Shown in pieces: positions 54,792 through 64,000 of a stretch of DNA of 64,000 nucleotides; the stretch's first letter is position 1, and every line of letters starts with the position of its first letter. The notes under the pieces are model-generated. The model was given only the letters and a program-made list of their open reading frames with translations, had not been told where the DNA came from and did not search any database. Where the stretch lies: assembly GCA_030248135.1 (NCBI GenBank), contig JASANC010003066.1:268001-332000 (forward strand). The letters are read 5' to 3'. The position numbers were made by a program, and so were the translations under genes. The DNA is from Theristus sp. LFF4_11 (Eukaryota > Nematoda > Chromadorea > Monhysterida > Xyalidae).

Positions 54792-57700
54792 GTGGAGGTC
54801 CCGCCGATCGAACGCCGGCTGAACAGGATAGGAGCGAGTCGAGACCTTGGAGCATCCGTCGGGAGGAGCGAATCTACAGTTTGGAATTCCAGCGCTGCTC
54901 GAATGGTCATGGAGGACCGCAGCTCGAGTGGAGCGGAGTTTCGAATCATCTGTGTTCTTCCGGCGCTGCTCGAGGTCATGGAGGACCCGCAGCTGGACTG
55001 GAGTTTCACCGCAGTTGGTTCCCGTGCGTCGATTCGTTCGATCCGTGGAGGAGAAGTGAGTTGGGTGCAGTGAGTTTTTGGATTTCTCGGCAGAAAGGTT
55101 GTTTTGTTCGGAGCTAAACTTTTCGATCGAGTTTTTTGTTTTGCTCCGTTTTGCTTGAGCCGAGAATCCAAAGTAGCACCCAGTGGCGAATTGTGAGCGA
55201 CGAGCGGCCAGTTTTGGAGCACCTGTGCAGTTGGAGCGCCCGTCCTGCTTGGAGCGCCTGTGCTGTTTGGAGCGCCCGTCCAGTTTGGGGCCCTGTGCCG
55301 CTCGAGGTCATGGAGGACCCGCGGCTGGATTGGAGCTCCAGTGCAGTTGTGCGTCGTCGTTGAAGTTGTGGAGGAGTGAGGTTGGTGACGGGTGTGGACT
55401 CTCGGCCAAAAGTTTTCTTCAGTTGTTTTCTTTACTTGAGCGAGTACGGCAGTCGAGTTTTGGTCTCGTTGTCGAATTTTTTGTTTGTTTTGCCGAGAGT
55501 CCCTAAGTAAAAACACCCGACAGCTGCTATTCGACCTACGTACGATCGAAGCTACACGGGACTGATCGATCTGTTTTGTGTGCGTCGAAAACAACAGCCT
55601 CAGTGATCGATACAGCTTCTGCTCGATCGAAGCAACAGTGATTCGACGACTTCGGTGTTCGATCATCAGGCAGCAGTAACAACTGTCCATGGAGGGACAT
55701 TGCTTGTGATTCAACTTCTGCTCGATCGAAGCCTCAGTGTTGGATTGTGTGTGCTGCTGTGACGACTGCTGTTGTTTGTTGTGTTCGATTGTTGTGCGTT
55801 TGGTCGAGCGATGGCGAGAAAGAGACGACGAGGGCACAAAGGCCATGGAGGGTCAGTGCAGGAGGGCAATGGAGGACAGGTGCAAAGAGGCCATGGAGGG
55901 CACACGTCGAAGGCACATGAGAACTGCTGCACCACAAATGTTGGAAGTGTGAATGGATGTTGGGGACGGCCACAGATTGATCAGATTCGCGCCGGATGCA
56001 AACAACCCGAGGAAGACTGTGGAGATCGACAGCTGCAACAGTTTTTGTTTTTCTTCAACAATGGACGTCGCAACAGCAACAGCACCAACGTTTGTTTGTT
56101 TGACTGGGCTTGGTTAGTTGGTATATCCGGTGACTGCCAAGTGCCATGTCGTTTTCCCGGATTTGCAATAGCAACAGAAGCAGCTGAAACGATCGAAAAA
56201 GCTCATGGAGGAGCAACGGAACAGCAGACGGATCTAATGGCGAATAATGGTGAGACGCACGGCGGTGGATTTGGCGTAATGGAGAATGGATGTTGCTCGA
56301 CGACTCATGGAAAAGCAGAAGGGATTCAATCGATCGATGCTGCCGCAATGGAGTGATGGCGCCCAAAAAGATGGTGTTCGACTATTTCGTTGTGGATAAC
56401 GCTGCTGCAGAAAAAGTGCCGTCCGATAGAGAGAGCTGAAGGCTAGTCAAAGAGGAACCGCGGTGGAAACAGTCGTGGAAATCTGGAAGCGGTGCTTGAT
56501 GACGACAACGTTGCACATGGAGGTGTAGCACCAGAGAGTTGACGACTGCACGTGTTATTGACAGCGTTCGCATTCTTTGGAAGACGACCGGCAAAAAAAG
56601 GGCGCAATGACCACGGAAACGCTACTGATGTGGATGAACGGCTGGATTCGGAGGTGTGGAAAGCGTCGTCTGGATGTGTTTGGCTGAGTCGCGACAGTCA
56701 AACATGTGGACATTTGGAGGACGCACCGACTTCTGTGGATCGCCTGTTCTCCTGAAGTGATATTGCCCTGGTTGAGAGGTCGCATTGTCATGAAGTTTGG
56801 GTTGACGGGAGTAGACGGCCGTCGCTCAGTGCATGGAGCCTGAGTTTGCGCAAATCAGGACCCGCAATTGACGTCTGGAAGACCCATGGGCGGTTTATTG
56901 TAAACCTCAACGTCAGTTAGCGACTGAAACTCCGCCCGAACAAGGAGATGACCGGTGCGATCATGGGGCAATGTTATTTGAGCGTCAGTGGCAGAAGCGG
57001 TGGTCAGCTCAAAACGCCGTGGATTCGTCAAAACAAGGAGTCACACGTTGTCGAACGGTGCAGAGCAGTGGATTTTGTTGTGACTAGACACGGCCGGTCG
57101 AAGCGCAACAAAGGTGCTATGGATGATGTTTTCCAATGGGGACGTCCTGGAAAATGGTGCGACGAAAGTTGTCGGGCTGCCGCTGAACGATTTGCGTCTT
57201 AACGACGGACTGTTTTGAGCGCGAAATTTAAAAACTGGACTGGCATAAGCGATGGAGAACGCAGCAGTGGAGTCGAATGCGAGACGGTCGTCGAATGGTT
57301 AGAAAGAGCGCCGCAATGTCGTCTGGAGCGTCGAATGGTTGAATCAAGTCCATGGAGGGACCTATGAGTTCGAATGGAATGGAGTCGTCTGGAGCGTGGA
57401 AAGATCAAATCCATGGAGGGATCTATCAGCGAGTTGAGAAAAAATGACTTGATGGAACATGAGCGAACGTCGAACGTGAATATAGCATGGAGGCTATAGG
57501 CATTTAATAGCGATGGATGGACGAGCGTCGGATGGCGGATGGTGACGAACAACAACGGAATTCAACAGCGTTGAGGAGTTGTGTTGCGCCGGGGTCGTCG
57601 CAATTTGAAGGGGGATGGTGGTGGTTCGAAGCGTCGGAAACCCCCGTTTTCACCCTGGGGAGAGGGTGAACGTTGTCGATGATCGTCGAGTTAACTGCAG

Positions 57701-59124
57701 CTCCTCAGCATTCAATTTGCAACAAAAACAATAGTACTAATTCAATCGTCAGCTGTTCGTCGTGAAGATGGATCGTGCTGTTCGTCGTGAAGATGGTTCG
57801 TTTGTGCGTCGAGTCGAGAACGGTCAGATGCTCGGATGCTGTGCGACGATGGTGTTTTGCCGTTGGACTGTTTAGCTGTGAAGAAAAGTTGTGATTTATT
57901 GTGTGCCGAAAGATCTGGCGTTGTGAGTTGTTTTGAACGTTTCAGTTGTTTGGAAACCGCAAGAGTTTTGATTTTGTTCTGAGTTTTCCATAGTTCCACA
58001 GTTTTGGTTTGGTTTTGATTTTCAGGCACAGTTGTTGAAATTTCGGTCTTCCTCGGACGGTTCTTCCATCTTTCTTACAGTTTGGTTTTATTAGTTTCAA
58101 AGTTTTCAGATTTTTGGATTTTTGGTCGTTTTGTGGGCGCTAGAGTCAGATCGTCTGTACGTTTTAGTGTGTGTCGCAGGCTTGTTTTGTTTTGTTGGCC
58201 AGGTGCGCCAGAAGTTGTTCTTTGTGAATGTGTGTTGTTTGGTTTCGTGTGTCGTTTGTGTGTTGTGTAGTTTTGAAATTTAACAGGCACTGAACTGACC
58301 AATAACCAACTAGTTTTGAATTGTTTTCATGGTTCCGTTTATTCTAAGTGTTTTGAAGTTTGGAAGTTTTGAAATTTGGTTTTTATTTTTCTGTCAGTTG
58401 CGAGGCCCCAGGTACAGAAGACGTTTGGATTGTTTCGAGAGGGGCGGTAAAAAGTTCATTTGGTTTGTGTATTTTTGAAAGAAAGAAATGTTTAGTATTT
58501 TGAAGTAACTCTGAAATGTGTATTTTGGTTTATTCAAGTTTTGAAAGGTTTTCCGGATTTTTTGTGTTTTCAGGAAGTTAGAATGTATTATTTTCTTGTA
58601 GTTGCAAATTTAGAAGTTTTCAAAGTTTTCAGTGTTCTGTTGTTTCATAATTCAAAAGTTTTTTTTGTTTTCCACAAGTTTTTGTGTTTTCCAGACCACA
58701 ATTGGTTTTCACAGTTTTGTCATTTTGTGTAGTTTTGAAAATAGTAGTTTAGCTTTGTGTGTTGTAACTGAATTTCCAAAGTTTTCAAGTTTCATTTTCA
58801 GGATATCGATTTTGGTTTTACAATTTCAAGAGTTTCTCGGTTTGTGTATTCATGTCAATTTGAAAGTTTGGGTTTAAGCAATAGAAATTCTAACAGTTTA
58901 AACGTTTTGTAGAGTTTCATGGTTGTAGTCGACTGTAAAAATTTAATTGTGTGTATGTAACTTCGGGTTTTCTTTTAGTTTCGTCTTCGTGTGACGCGGT
59001 CATTGATACGAGTCAGGAAAGGGTGCAGGTTTGCTGCATGCCCTCTCGTTTCGCAGAATCCCGGCATTCGGCTACGTAGGGAGAATGTCGTCGCGAGGTC
59101 GCTCCGAGTGGGGGAGTAGGGTCC
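54792..59124 (+). other. Internal region of the LTR element, apparently non-coding
   Basis: It starts with the candidate primer-binding site. The first 2.6 kb repeatedly contains a (C/A)ATGGAGG(G/A) motif, seen at least a dozen times (about 54909, 54979, 55310, 55687, 55852, 55867, 55891, 56204, 56516, 57351, 57411, 57487). It also has GGAGC(G/A)CC-type and CTGCTCGATCGAAGC-type reiterations at 55215-55300 and 55560-55740. The stretch 58000-58900 is T-rich. The longest frames are a 361-codon minus-strand frame (55846-54761) and a 194-codon plus-strand frame (55772-56356). Both are low-complexity and match nothing I know. Confidence 0.6.
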
Positions 59125-59771
59125 TGTAATGGCCTACTTTAGCCTCATGCTTCCTTGCGGCGCACCGTTCTCTTTTCGCGTGCTGGGAGTGCCTGGCGTG
59201 ACTGCGTATAACAGGGTGCGTGTGTGCGGACACTCGCCTACTCGTTTCTGATTGGTAGTTGTGGTCGCGTCTGATTGGTTTGTGTTCTATGTTTCTGTGT
59301 ATTGATTGGTTGTTTCTTTCCTAACCCCAGTTAATCCGGTGTCACGTGATTTACTGTATAAATAACCGTGCCCGGCTATTGTTCAGTGTCAGTTAGCGCC
59401 AGTTTGTGTTTTATCCTTCTGCTTCTTGAGCTACTGATCGTCTTTCCTGTATTAACGTCGAGAAAGTTCTATCGAAGCGGTGCCGTTCTATTCTTCTTCT
59501 GTCGACTGTTTTATTCGAATAGATAATAAAAGAAAAGAGGAAACGAATTGAATTGTGAATTAACTGTGGAAATATTAACGACTGACACACACACACACAC
59601 ACACAACCAAACGCAAACGTGTGTTTTCACTTTGAGCAAAAGGTTTAGTGCAGGTCGACGACGATCCGAGCGCTCCGATCTTCACATCAGCGCTCGAGGC
59701 CGGGGACTCGGAGAGTGGAGGTCAACTGTCCTTAGTGCGATCAAACCATTACACCTGGGGTGCACACTTCA
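59125..59771 (+). repeat. 3' LTR
   Basis: This is the same 647-bp sequence as 54145-54791, with a single difference noticed. It is followed directly by TATGATAAAAAC, which is not repeated at the left end of the element. Confidence 0.88.
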
Positions 59772-59870
59772 TATGATAAAAACATTTTCTAGGGTAAAAA
59801 TCTTCGGGATTTTCAAATTTCGCATTCATTTTTTTCTCCGATGTTTCCCAAGGCTTAAAATTTGGCGTGC

Positions 59871-60936
59871 GTTCATTTGCGTCCCGTTATTTCCGGCCCA
59901 CGCATTTCCGGCCCAACATTTCCGGCCCACTCATTTCCGGCCCACTCATTTCCGGCCCACCCATTACCGGCCCCGTTCATTTGCGTCCCACGCATTTCCG
60001 GCCCACTCATTTCCGGCCCACCCATTACCGGCCCAGCCCAATAATTCGCTTCAGTGACTTCAACTACCACCCACTGCTATATTTCATCAGGAAACTCACA
60101 TTGACCAGGCGGTTACACTTTGAACTAGGGTTCGATTTTTTTAAATTCTTTTTTCAATCGGATTTTTTCGTGATGCATCATTATTAAGAAATGTGCATGT
60201 GCTGTAGCGGTGCCCCTGCACTATAACACAGGAAAAAAATGCAAAAACTAAATTGATCATTTCACCTTATCAAAAAGGCTTGGCTTAGGATTAGGTTTAG
60301 GATTTGGAATGATTAGGATTAGGAAACACAACTGGTTGTGAATCCACTGATCCAAATGTCCAAATTTGGTTAGAGGGGCAATTTTCATAAAAGTTTTTGC
60401 TAATTTTAAGGATTAAAATGATTGAATTTGGCTCTGTGTTCAATGCAAAATTCGAACTCAGCGCGTCAGCGCGGTTCGAAAGCTCTTATTTCTGTCGACC
60501 CATGTGTTGCTGTCATTAAAATTGAAAGTGCTAAATCAATCGGAACAAAGCAATAAATAAAAACACAACTGATTCATCGACGAAATTCAAACTGAGACAT
60601 TTTTTCCAATGTCAGGAACAAATCGGAGCGAAATGAAAACTAAAACCGAAATGAAAATTTTAAATATTTTTGTTAAAAGCATGTCGGTGAGCAGGTAGTA
60701 CAGTTTAGAGTGCAGTTTCAGTTTATTTTGTTGTCCGTGGCGAAATACAGCGAAGGAAGAACTGATTATTGTGCTGGGCCGGTAATGGGCGGGCCGGAAA
60801 TGAGTGGGCCGGAAATGAGTGGGCCGGAAATGTCGGGCCGGTAATGGGTGGGACGGTAATGGGTGGGCCGGTAATGGGTGGGCCGGAAATGTCGGGACGC
60901 TAATGCGTGGGCCGGAAATGCGTGGGCCGCAGTTGA
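59871..60936. repeat. Pair of inverted minisatellite arrays
   Basis: 59871-60038 is a tandem array of CATTTCCGGCCCAC-type units (12-14 bp; variants CATTACCGGCCC and CATTTGCGTCCC). 60776-60936 is the same array in reverse complement (GTGGGCCGGAAATG units). About 740 bp of unique AT-rich sequence lies between them. The two arms could pair over ~160 bp. The unit order differs slightly in the two arms, so the arms have diverged or slipped since they formed. Confidence 0.75.
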
Positions 60937-61132
60937 CCCCGCACCTAAAATTTAGCTTGTTTGTACAAAATTACGAAAAATGCTTATTTTGAAGTGTATT
61001 TCCGATTTCTGCGCGTGAAACAAACCGTTATTTGACAAATAAAAAAGTTTACAGGGGTAACCAACAACGGAGAATTTGAATTTGACCTTTATTTTTTGAA
61101 AAAGTGAAAAGAATAGCAGTTAAATAACCAAA

Positions 61133-62410
61133 GTCGTGACGATTTCGGGCGAATCGGCCGTGGAAATTGGCGAAATCGGTCCAAAAACAAAAAAATGAGA
61201 AACTGATGTTTTCCAGGGTAATTCAATGCGCTGATCACGGATTTTGGGTTAGTTTTCTTATGTGAGCAACTCTAGATACTGAATCGTGACGATTTCGGGC
61301 GAATCGGCCGTGGAAATTGGCGAAATCGGTCCAAAAACAAAAAAATGAGAAACTGATGTTTTCCAGGGTAATTCAATGCGCTGATCACGGATTTTGGGTT
61401 AGTTTTCTTATGTGAGCAACTCTAGATACTGAATCGTGACGATTTCGGGCGAATCGGCCGTGGAAATTGGCGAAATCGGTCCAAAAACAAAAAATGAGAA
61501 ACTGGTGTTTTCCAGGGTAATTCAATGCGCTGATCACGGATTTTGGGTTAGTTTTCTTATGTGAGCAACTCTAGATACTGAATCGTGACGATTTCGAGCG
61601 AATCGGCCGTGGAAATTGGCGAAATCGGTCCAAAGACAAAAAAATGAGAAACTGGTGTAGTCCGGGGTAATTCAATGCGCTGATCACGGATTTTGGGTCA
61701 GTTTTCTTATGTGAGCAACTCTAGATACTGAATCGTGACGATTTCGGGCGAATCGGCCGTGGAAATTGGCGAAATCGGTCCAAAAACAAAAAATGAGAAA
61801 CTAGTGTTTTCCAGGGTAATTCAATGCGCTGATCACGGATTTTGGGTTAGTTTTCTTATGTGAGCAACTCTAGATACTGAATCGTGACGATTTCGGGCGA
61901 ATCGGCCGTGGAAATTGGCGAAATTGGTCCAAAGACAAAAAATGAAAAACTGGTGTAGTCCGGAATAATTCAATGCGCTGATCACGGATTTTGGGTTAGT
62001 TTTCTTATGTGAGCAACCCTAGATACTGAATTGCGACGATTTCGAGCGAATCGGCCATGGAAATTGGCAAAATCGGTCCAAAGGCAAAAAAATGAGAAAC
62101 TGGTGTAGTCCGGGGTAATTCAATGCGCTGATCACGGATTTTGGGTTAGTTTTCTTGTGTGAACACTCTACATATTGAATCGTGACGATTTCAGGCGAAT
62201 CGGCCGTGGAATTTAGCGAAACCGGTCCAGAAATGAAAAACAAGAAAACGGTGTTTTCCATGGTAATTCATTGCGCCAATCACGGCTTTTGGGTCAGTTT
62301 TCTTGTGTCAGCAATTCTAGGTACTGAATCGTAACGATTTTGGGCGAATCGGCCGTAGAAATAGCATAGGCGAAATTGGCCTAAAAAGCGAAAAATGAAA
62401 AACCTGAGTC
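61133..62410 (+). repeat. Satellite array B, ~150-bp monomer, about 9 copies
   Basis: Same monomer family as array A, with GAATCGTGACGAT segments near 61136 (partial), 61281, 61431, 61579, 61729, 61878, 62028, 62176 and 62324. Here the tail is CCAAAAACAAAAAATGAGAA rather than CGAAAAACAAGAAAA. The first monomers are nearly identical to each other. The last two (ATTCATTGCGCCAATCACGG; GTAGAAATAGCATAGGCGAA) match the last monomers of array A. It is followed by the same tail sequence and then the second TIR element. Confidence 0.9.
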
Positions 62411-62458
62411 GAATTGTGATTTTGGTCCGACCTTCGGGGCTTATGTAAAAGTCAGAAT

Positions 62459-63503
62459 ATTATCTAAAAATGCGGGAGACGCATATAAAAGGAGGAATAT
62501 GGCCTTGTGTAAGCAGTGAAAGACTTGGCTCGACAACGCTTTTCAAGTCTCTGATGTGGTACACACGGATACAAGTACATAAGAGTCATATTTTTGCGCC
62601 GCGTTTGTTTGTTTGTTTTTGAAGCACGCCTTCCCCCACCCCCCCACCGATTCCGGAAACCCGAAGGTACCAAACTCCGGTGGGATTGGGGAATGGACGG
62701 CTCACCATCCCGTGGAACCAATACCCTCGCCACGTGAGCGGGACAGCCTCTAAGCCCCGCTCTGTCCTGGCGGCACCAGTGATCTTAGCCCGATTTTGGT
62801 TTCGGTGGCCTGCGGTCGCTATATCCCCGGAGGGCAGCGAATCCGAAACTTTCGTTTTCGTTTTCGTTTTGCTGAAAAGCGTAAAACTTTGAAGTTATTT
62901 TATAATTGTCCTCTTCGATTTAATCTAAAATCACGCCATGTGCGAAATTCTGTAAATTCTGTGCAAAAACAGAAAAATCAGAGATTGCAAAACATTGTTG
63001 CATGTAGCTTTTTCGTTGTTGTTAACGTACGCACCGCTGTGTACACACCAGCACCAGTGACAAAAAGGAGTTGTCTTCCGTTGATTTTCACCTTTTTTAC
63101 TGGTGTCAACTTCAACTAGTGTGGCAGGATAAACCGTCTGTCCCGTGAGTCATTGCCTTTGCCACAGGAGACCTTGCGTTCCGCAATGCTTCTGCGATAC
63201 AATTTGTCCTGAACAAACCAGTGTCAGCGAGCTAAAGTCTGATTGTTATTTTAGTAGTTTTAGTGGTCGCTAAATGCCCGAAATCCGCAAATGTGAAAGT
63301 TTCATTTGTCTACAATACAAAGTACGAGGGTTGCCATGTGCAACCGAAATCATAAATAAACGGCGCAAAAATATGGCTCTTATGTACTTGTATCCGTGTG
63401 TACCACATCAGAGACTTGAAAAGCGTTGTCGAGCCAAGTCTTTCACTGCTTACACAAGGCCATATTCCTCCTTTTATATGCGTCTCCCGCATTTTTAGAT
63501 AAT
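62459..63503. mobile_element. Long-TIR element, copy 2, interior inverted relative to copy 1
   Basis: The left TIR 62459-62603 and right TIR 63361-63503 match those at 10321-11355. The interior is the reverse complement of copy 1. For example, the CGGTTGCACATGGCAACCCTCG-type segment that adjoins the left TIR in copy 1 (about 10478) here adjoins the right TIR (about 63345). A foreign segment of about 250 bp is inserted next to the left TIR (62612-62868). Part of the copy-1 interior (about 10850-11100) is missing. There is no transposase frame. Confidence 0.8.
62612..62868. repeat. GC-rich insertion in TIR element copy 2 (SINE-like?)
   Basis: This ~255-bp segment is absent from copy 1: AGCACGCCTTCCCCCACC onward through GGTACCAAACTCCGGTGGGA, CCCGTGGAACCAATACCCTC and CGGCACCAGTGATC to TTTCGTTTTCGTTTTCG. 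It is flanked by short tandem GTTT and TTTCG runs. The higher GC content and defined ends suggest a small retroposon or a captured gene fragment. I do not recognise its source. Confidence 0.4.
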
Positions 63504-63504
63504 A

Positions 63505-63550
63505 CAGCAATGCCTGCACAGAAAGCCAATGCATCACGTGATTGCCTATC
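63505..63550. mobile_element. Fragment of CCAATCAGC-family MITE
   Basis: CAGCAATGCCTGCACAGAAAG followed by CCAATGCATCACGTGATTGC matches the core and right arm of the copies at 11915 and 53420. Only about 45 bp is present, directly beside the TIR of the long-TIR element. Confidence 0.4.
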
Positions 63551-63563
63551 GACCGTCCAGTGA

Positions 63564-64000
63564 TCACACGCGACTCTGCGTCTCCGCGATCCACACGTGC
63601 AAGTCCGACTCGCAGCTGCGCATCGTCTGTGGCGTGCACTGCTGTGCGTACGTCGTCGTCGTCGTCGCCGTGTGCCGTCGCTCGCTGTCGTCCAGTTTCG
63701 TCGCCTTGTAGATGAACGCCAGCAGTCGATTCCAGGCGATCGCGTCCAGGCGACAGCGCTGCTCCAACGCTTCACGGAACGCGTGCTCGCTCAGTCGCAG
63801 CACGTTGCCCACGACGGCGCACTTCACCAGTCGCCACGTTCTGCCGTTCGTCAGGTGTACGCCAGCGGCGGCGTGACGCTGCGCCATCGGCGTCAACAGT
63901 CGGTGCTGGATGGCGGTGGTGGTCGCGTCGACGACGTCGTCCTGCTGCTGGTGGCCGACGACGATCAGCTGCTCGAGGAGGCGCTGTATACGGGCGCCCT
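63564..64000 (-). CDS. Unidentified gene, C-terminal exon (partial)
   Basis: A minus-strand frame is open from the window edge to a stop at 63564. It reads IQRLLEQLIVVGHQQQDDVV, then TTAIQHRLLTPMAQRHAAAG, VHLTNGRTWRLVKCAVVGNV, LRLSEHAFREALEQRCRLDA, WNRLLAFIYKATKLDD, and a low-complexity THR/Thr stretch before VWIAETQSRV. Base composition is GC-rich compared with the surrounding repeats, as in the other coding exons here. The text looks like a folded, helical domain, but I cannot name the family. The gene continues beyond the right edge of the window. Confidence 0.5.
   Translation of the reverse strand, partial: GARIQRLLEQLIVVGHQQQDDVVDATTTAIQHRLLTPMAQRHAAAGVHLTNGRTWRLVKCAVVGNVLRLSEHAFREALEQRCRLDAIAWNRLLAFIYKATKLDDSERRHTATTTTTYAQQCTPQTMRSCESDLHVWIAETQSRV

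Larger units (their letters stand above)
54145..59771 (+). mobile_element. LTR retroelement without visible gag/pol (LARD-like)
   Basis: Two direct repeats of 647 bp flank 4.3 kb. Each LTR begins TGTAATGG and ends CACACTTCA (TG...CA). Just inside the 5' LTR, TGGAGGTCCCGCCGATCG (54793 onwards) has the form of a primer-binding site: its complement ends in CCA and resembles the T-loop and acceptor end of a tRNA. A G-rich stretch before the 3' LTR (59106-59124) could be the polypurine tract. No reverse transcriptase, protease, RNase H, integrase or gag zinc-knuckle motif was found in any frame, so the element would need proteins from another element, as large retrotransposon derivatives (LARDs) do. 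No target duplication is obvious; the left flank is unreadable poly-G/T sequence. Confidence 0.8.

Noticed and set aside
54761..55846. 361-codon minus-strand open frame inside the LTR element
   Set aside because: The longest frame in the window, but it is antisense to the element, runs into the LTR, is dominated by Ser, Thr, Gln, Arg and Pro, and reflects reiterated GGAGC/CATGGAGG sequence. No domain is recognisable. I treat it as a by-product of stop-poor composition.
55772..56356. 194-codon plus-strand frame in the LTR element interior
   Set aside because: Gly/His/Asn/Cys-rich with no gag zinc knuckle (C-x2-C-x4-H-x4-C) or pol motif; not supported as a gene.

Overview
This window is eukaryotic genomic DNA from an invertebrate animal. 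The genes are split into short exons (about 36-320 nt) by GT-AG introns, mostly 50-900 nt long. The recognisable products are animal-type: a TBC1D16-like Rab-GAP, an RNFT-type RING protein, IMP4, a clarin, PDK1 and an SR splicing factor. Short T-rich acceptors ending TTTCAG would suit a nematode or a similar ecdysozoan, but the phylum is not fixed by what I can see. I see no prokaryotic, plasmid or phage features.

Layout: 199-564 (+) is the end of a TBC1D16-like gene. 3457-6437 (-) is a six-exon RNFT1/2-like membrane RING E3. 6438-11618 holds no gene; it contains a tandem duplication, a ~147-bp satellite array (8305-10255) and a 1.0-kb element with ~140-bp terminal inverted repeats. 11619-14451 (-) is an unrecognised acidic protein with one membrane helix. 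14857-17270 (-) is IMP4, eight exons. 17735-20560 is poly-C/poly-G repeat DNA. 21348-22167 (-) is a coiled-coil protein of unknown function. 22867-24434 (-) is a four-helix membrane protein. 26616-28733 (-) is a clarin. 31910-37015 (-) is PDPK1, 14 exons. 38420-40608 (+) is SRSF2. 41920-47446 (+) is a BTB-BACK protein. 49114-52325 (-) is a full-length PP1-type phosphatase homologue in which all six metal ligands are replaced. 54145-59771 is a 5.6-kb LTR retroelement with almost identical 647-bp LTRs and no visible gag or pol. 59871-63503 holds an inverted minisatellite, a second satellite array and a second copy of the long-TIR element. 63564-64000 (-) is the last exon of an unidentified gene.

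The genes do not form a functional cluster; this is an ordinary mix of housekeeping and signalling genes. PDPK1 and SRSF2 are divergent across 1.4 kb. SRSF2 and the BTB gene are in tandem. The BTB gene and the pseudophosphatase converge. Between genes and inside introns there are many small inverted-repeat elements, including a family built on a CCAATCAGCTGATT-type end, poly-G-bearing elements and hairpins.

The observations most worth following are the intact pseudophosphatase, the two satellite-linked long-TIR elements whose interiors are in opposite orientation, and the young, apparently non-coding LTR element. Exon boundaries were read by eye from splice signals, reading-frame phase and family similarity. 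Every exon chain given as complete keeps an open frame through all its junctions.
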